The notes under the pieces are model-generated. The model saw only the letters and a program-made list of their open reading frames with translations. It was not told where the DNA came from and searched no databases. Shown piece by piece: positions 63,515-64,000 of a DNA stretch of 64,000 nucleotides. This stretch comes from an uncultured Rhodospirillales bacterium. Lineage in GTDB: Bacteria; Pseudomonadota; Alphaproteobacteria; ATCC43930; CGMCC-115725. The stretch is taken from the NCBI GenBank assembly GCA_903822185.1, contig CAIJOA010000011.1, forward strand, positions 620,001 to 684,000, read 5' to 3'. Within the stretch, counting starts at the first letter, position 1; each line of letters starts with the position of its first letter. The position numbers and the translations under genes were made by a program.

Positions 63515-63599
63515 GTCATTGCGAGCCTCTTCTTAAAGTGGGAGCGAAGCAATCCAGTTTGCGGCACGATCTGGATTGCTTCGCTCCGCTTGCAATGAC
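63515..63599. repeat. Dispersed inverted repeat GTCATTGCGAG...GGAGCGAAGCAATCCAG/CTGGATTGCTTCGCTCC...GCAATGAC
   Basis: 17-bp inner arms GGAGCGAAGCAATCCAG/CTGGATTGCTTCGCTCC plus outer GTCATTGC/GCAATGAC. Confidence 0.9.
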
Positions 63600-63631
63600 A
63601 GGCTAAGAGAAATAAATCTCGGGAGGGCATC

Positions 63632-64000
63632 ATGGCGCAGCACATCGAAGGACCGCTCTATTACGAACGGTTGGGCCGCAGCGGGCCGGTGATGGCGTTC
63701 ATCCATCCCAATCCGATGGATCAATCCTGCTGGCTGTTCCAGATGGCGCATTTCTCGACCTGGTATCGCTGCATCGCCATCGACATTCCCGGCTATGGCC
63801 GCTCGCCCAAAGCGACTGATGGCCTCACCATGGGCGACATGGCGGCAGCGTGCTGGGAAGCGATCGACGATGCCTTTCCCGGCGAGCGCGCGATCCTCGT
63901 CGGCTGCTCGGTCGGGTCGATCATCATTCCGCATATGGTGCATCAGCATCCCGACCGGACGGCGGCGCTGATCCTGTCCGGCACCGGCTACAATCCAGGC
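63632..64000 (+). CDS. Alpha/beta hydrolase, truncated by window end
   Basis: MAQHIEGPLYYERLGRSGPVMAFIHPNPMDQSCWLFQM; ILVGCSVGSIIIPHMVHQHPDRTAALILSGTGYNPG; frame open to edge. Confidence 0.88.
   Translation, partial: MAQHIEGPLYYERLGRSGPVMAFIHPNPMDQSCWLFQMAHFSTWYRCIAIDIPGYGRSPKATDGLTMGDMAAACWEAIDDAFPGERAILVGCSVGSIIIPHMVHQHPDRTAALILSGTGYNPG

Overview
This 64 kb window looks like an alphaproteobacterial chromosome, by gene content and order (GANTC methylase ccrM, zapA-6S RNA, hisZ-purA, serA-serC, the tol-pal-ruv block, mutY-dciA-dsbA-smc). Most of the large housekeeping genes are on the minus strand. Core segments: purA-hisZ-serA-serC; thiD-glmM-ftsH-tilS-cpoB-pal-tolB-tolA-tolR-tolQ-ybgC-ruvB-ruvA-ruvC-yebC; zapA and a 6S RNA candidate; ispE/TPR/ETF-QO; UDG-slt-moaB-radical SAM; rnhB-ccrM; mutY-DUF721-dsbA-smc. 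Accessory cassettes sit between these segments. Two stand out. (1) Nine periplasmic solute-binding proteins (NMT1/SsuA-like), six of them in one tandem array at 44.2-51.6 kb, with no ABC permease or ATPase anywhere in the window. One array member carries a dispersed repeat in frame inside its signal-peptide coding region. (2) A translationally coupled two-gene operon at 25.3-28.7 kb. The first gene encodes a ParB-domain protein with no parA partner and no obvious C-terminal dimerisation domain. The second encodes a PodJ-like single-pass Sel1-repeat protein. Both share a short homologous N-terminal motif and a Pro/Ala-rich linker, which makes a plausible uncharacterised polar-organising or chromosome-tethering pair. 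Other features include two type II toxin-antitoxin pairs (HepT/MntA, HigBA), a Rieske dioxygenase catabolic cluster, and several dispersed palindromic repeat families. All calls are from reading the sequence; no database search was run.
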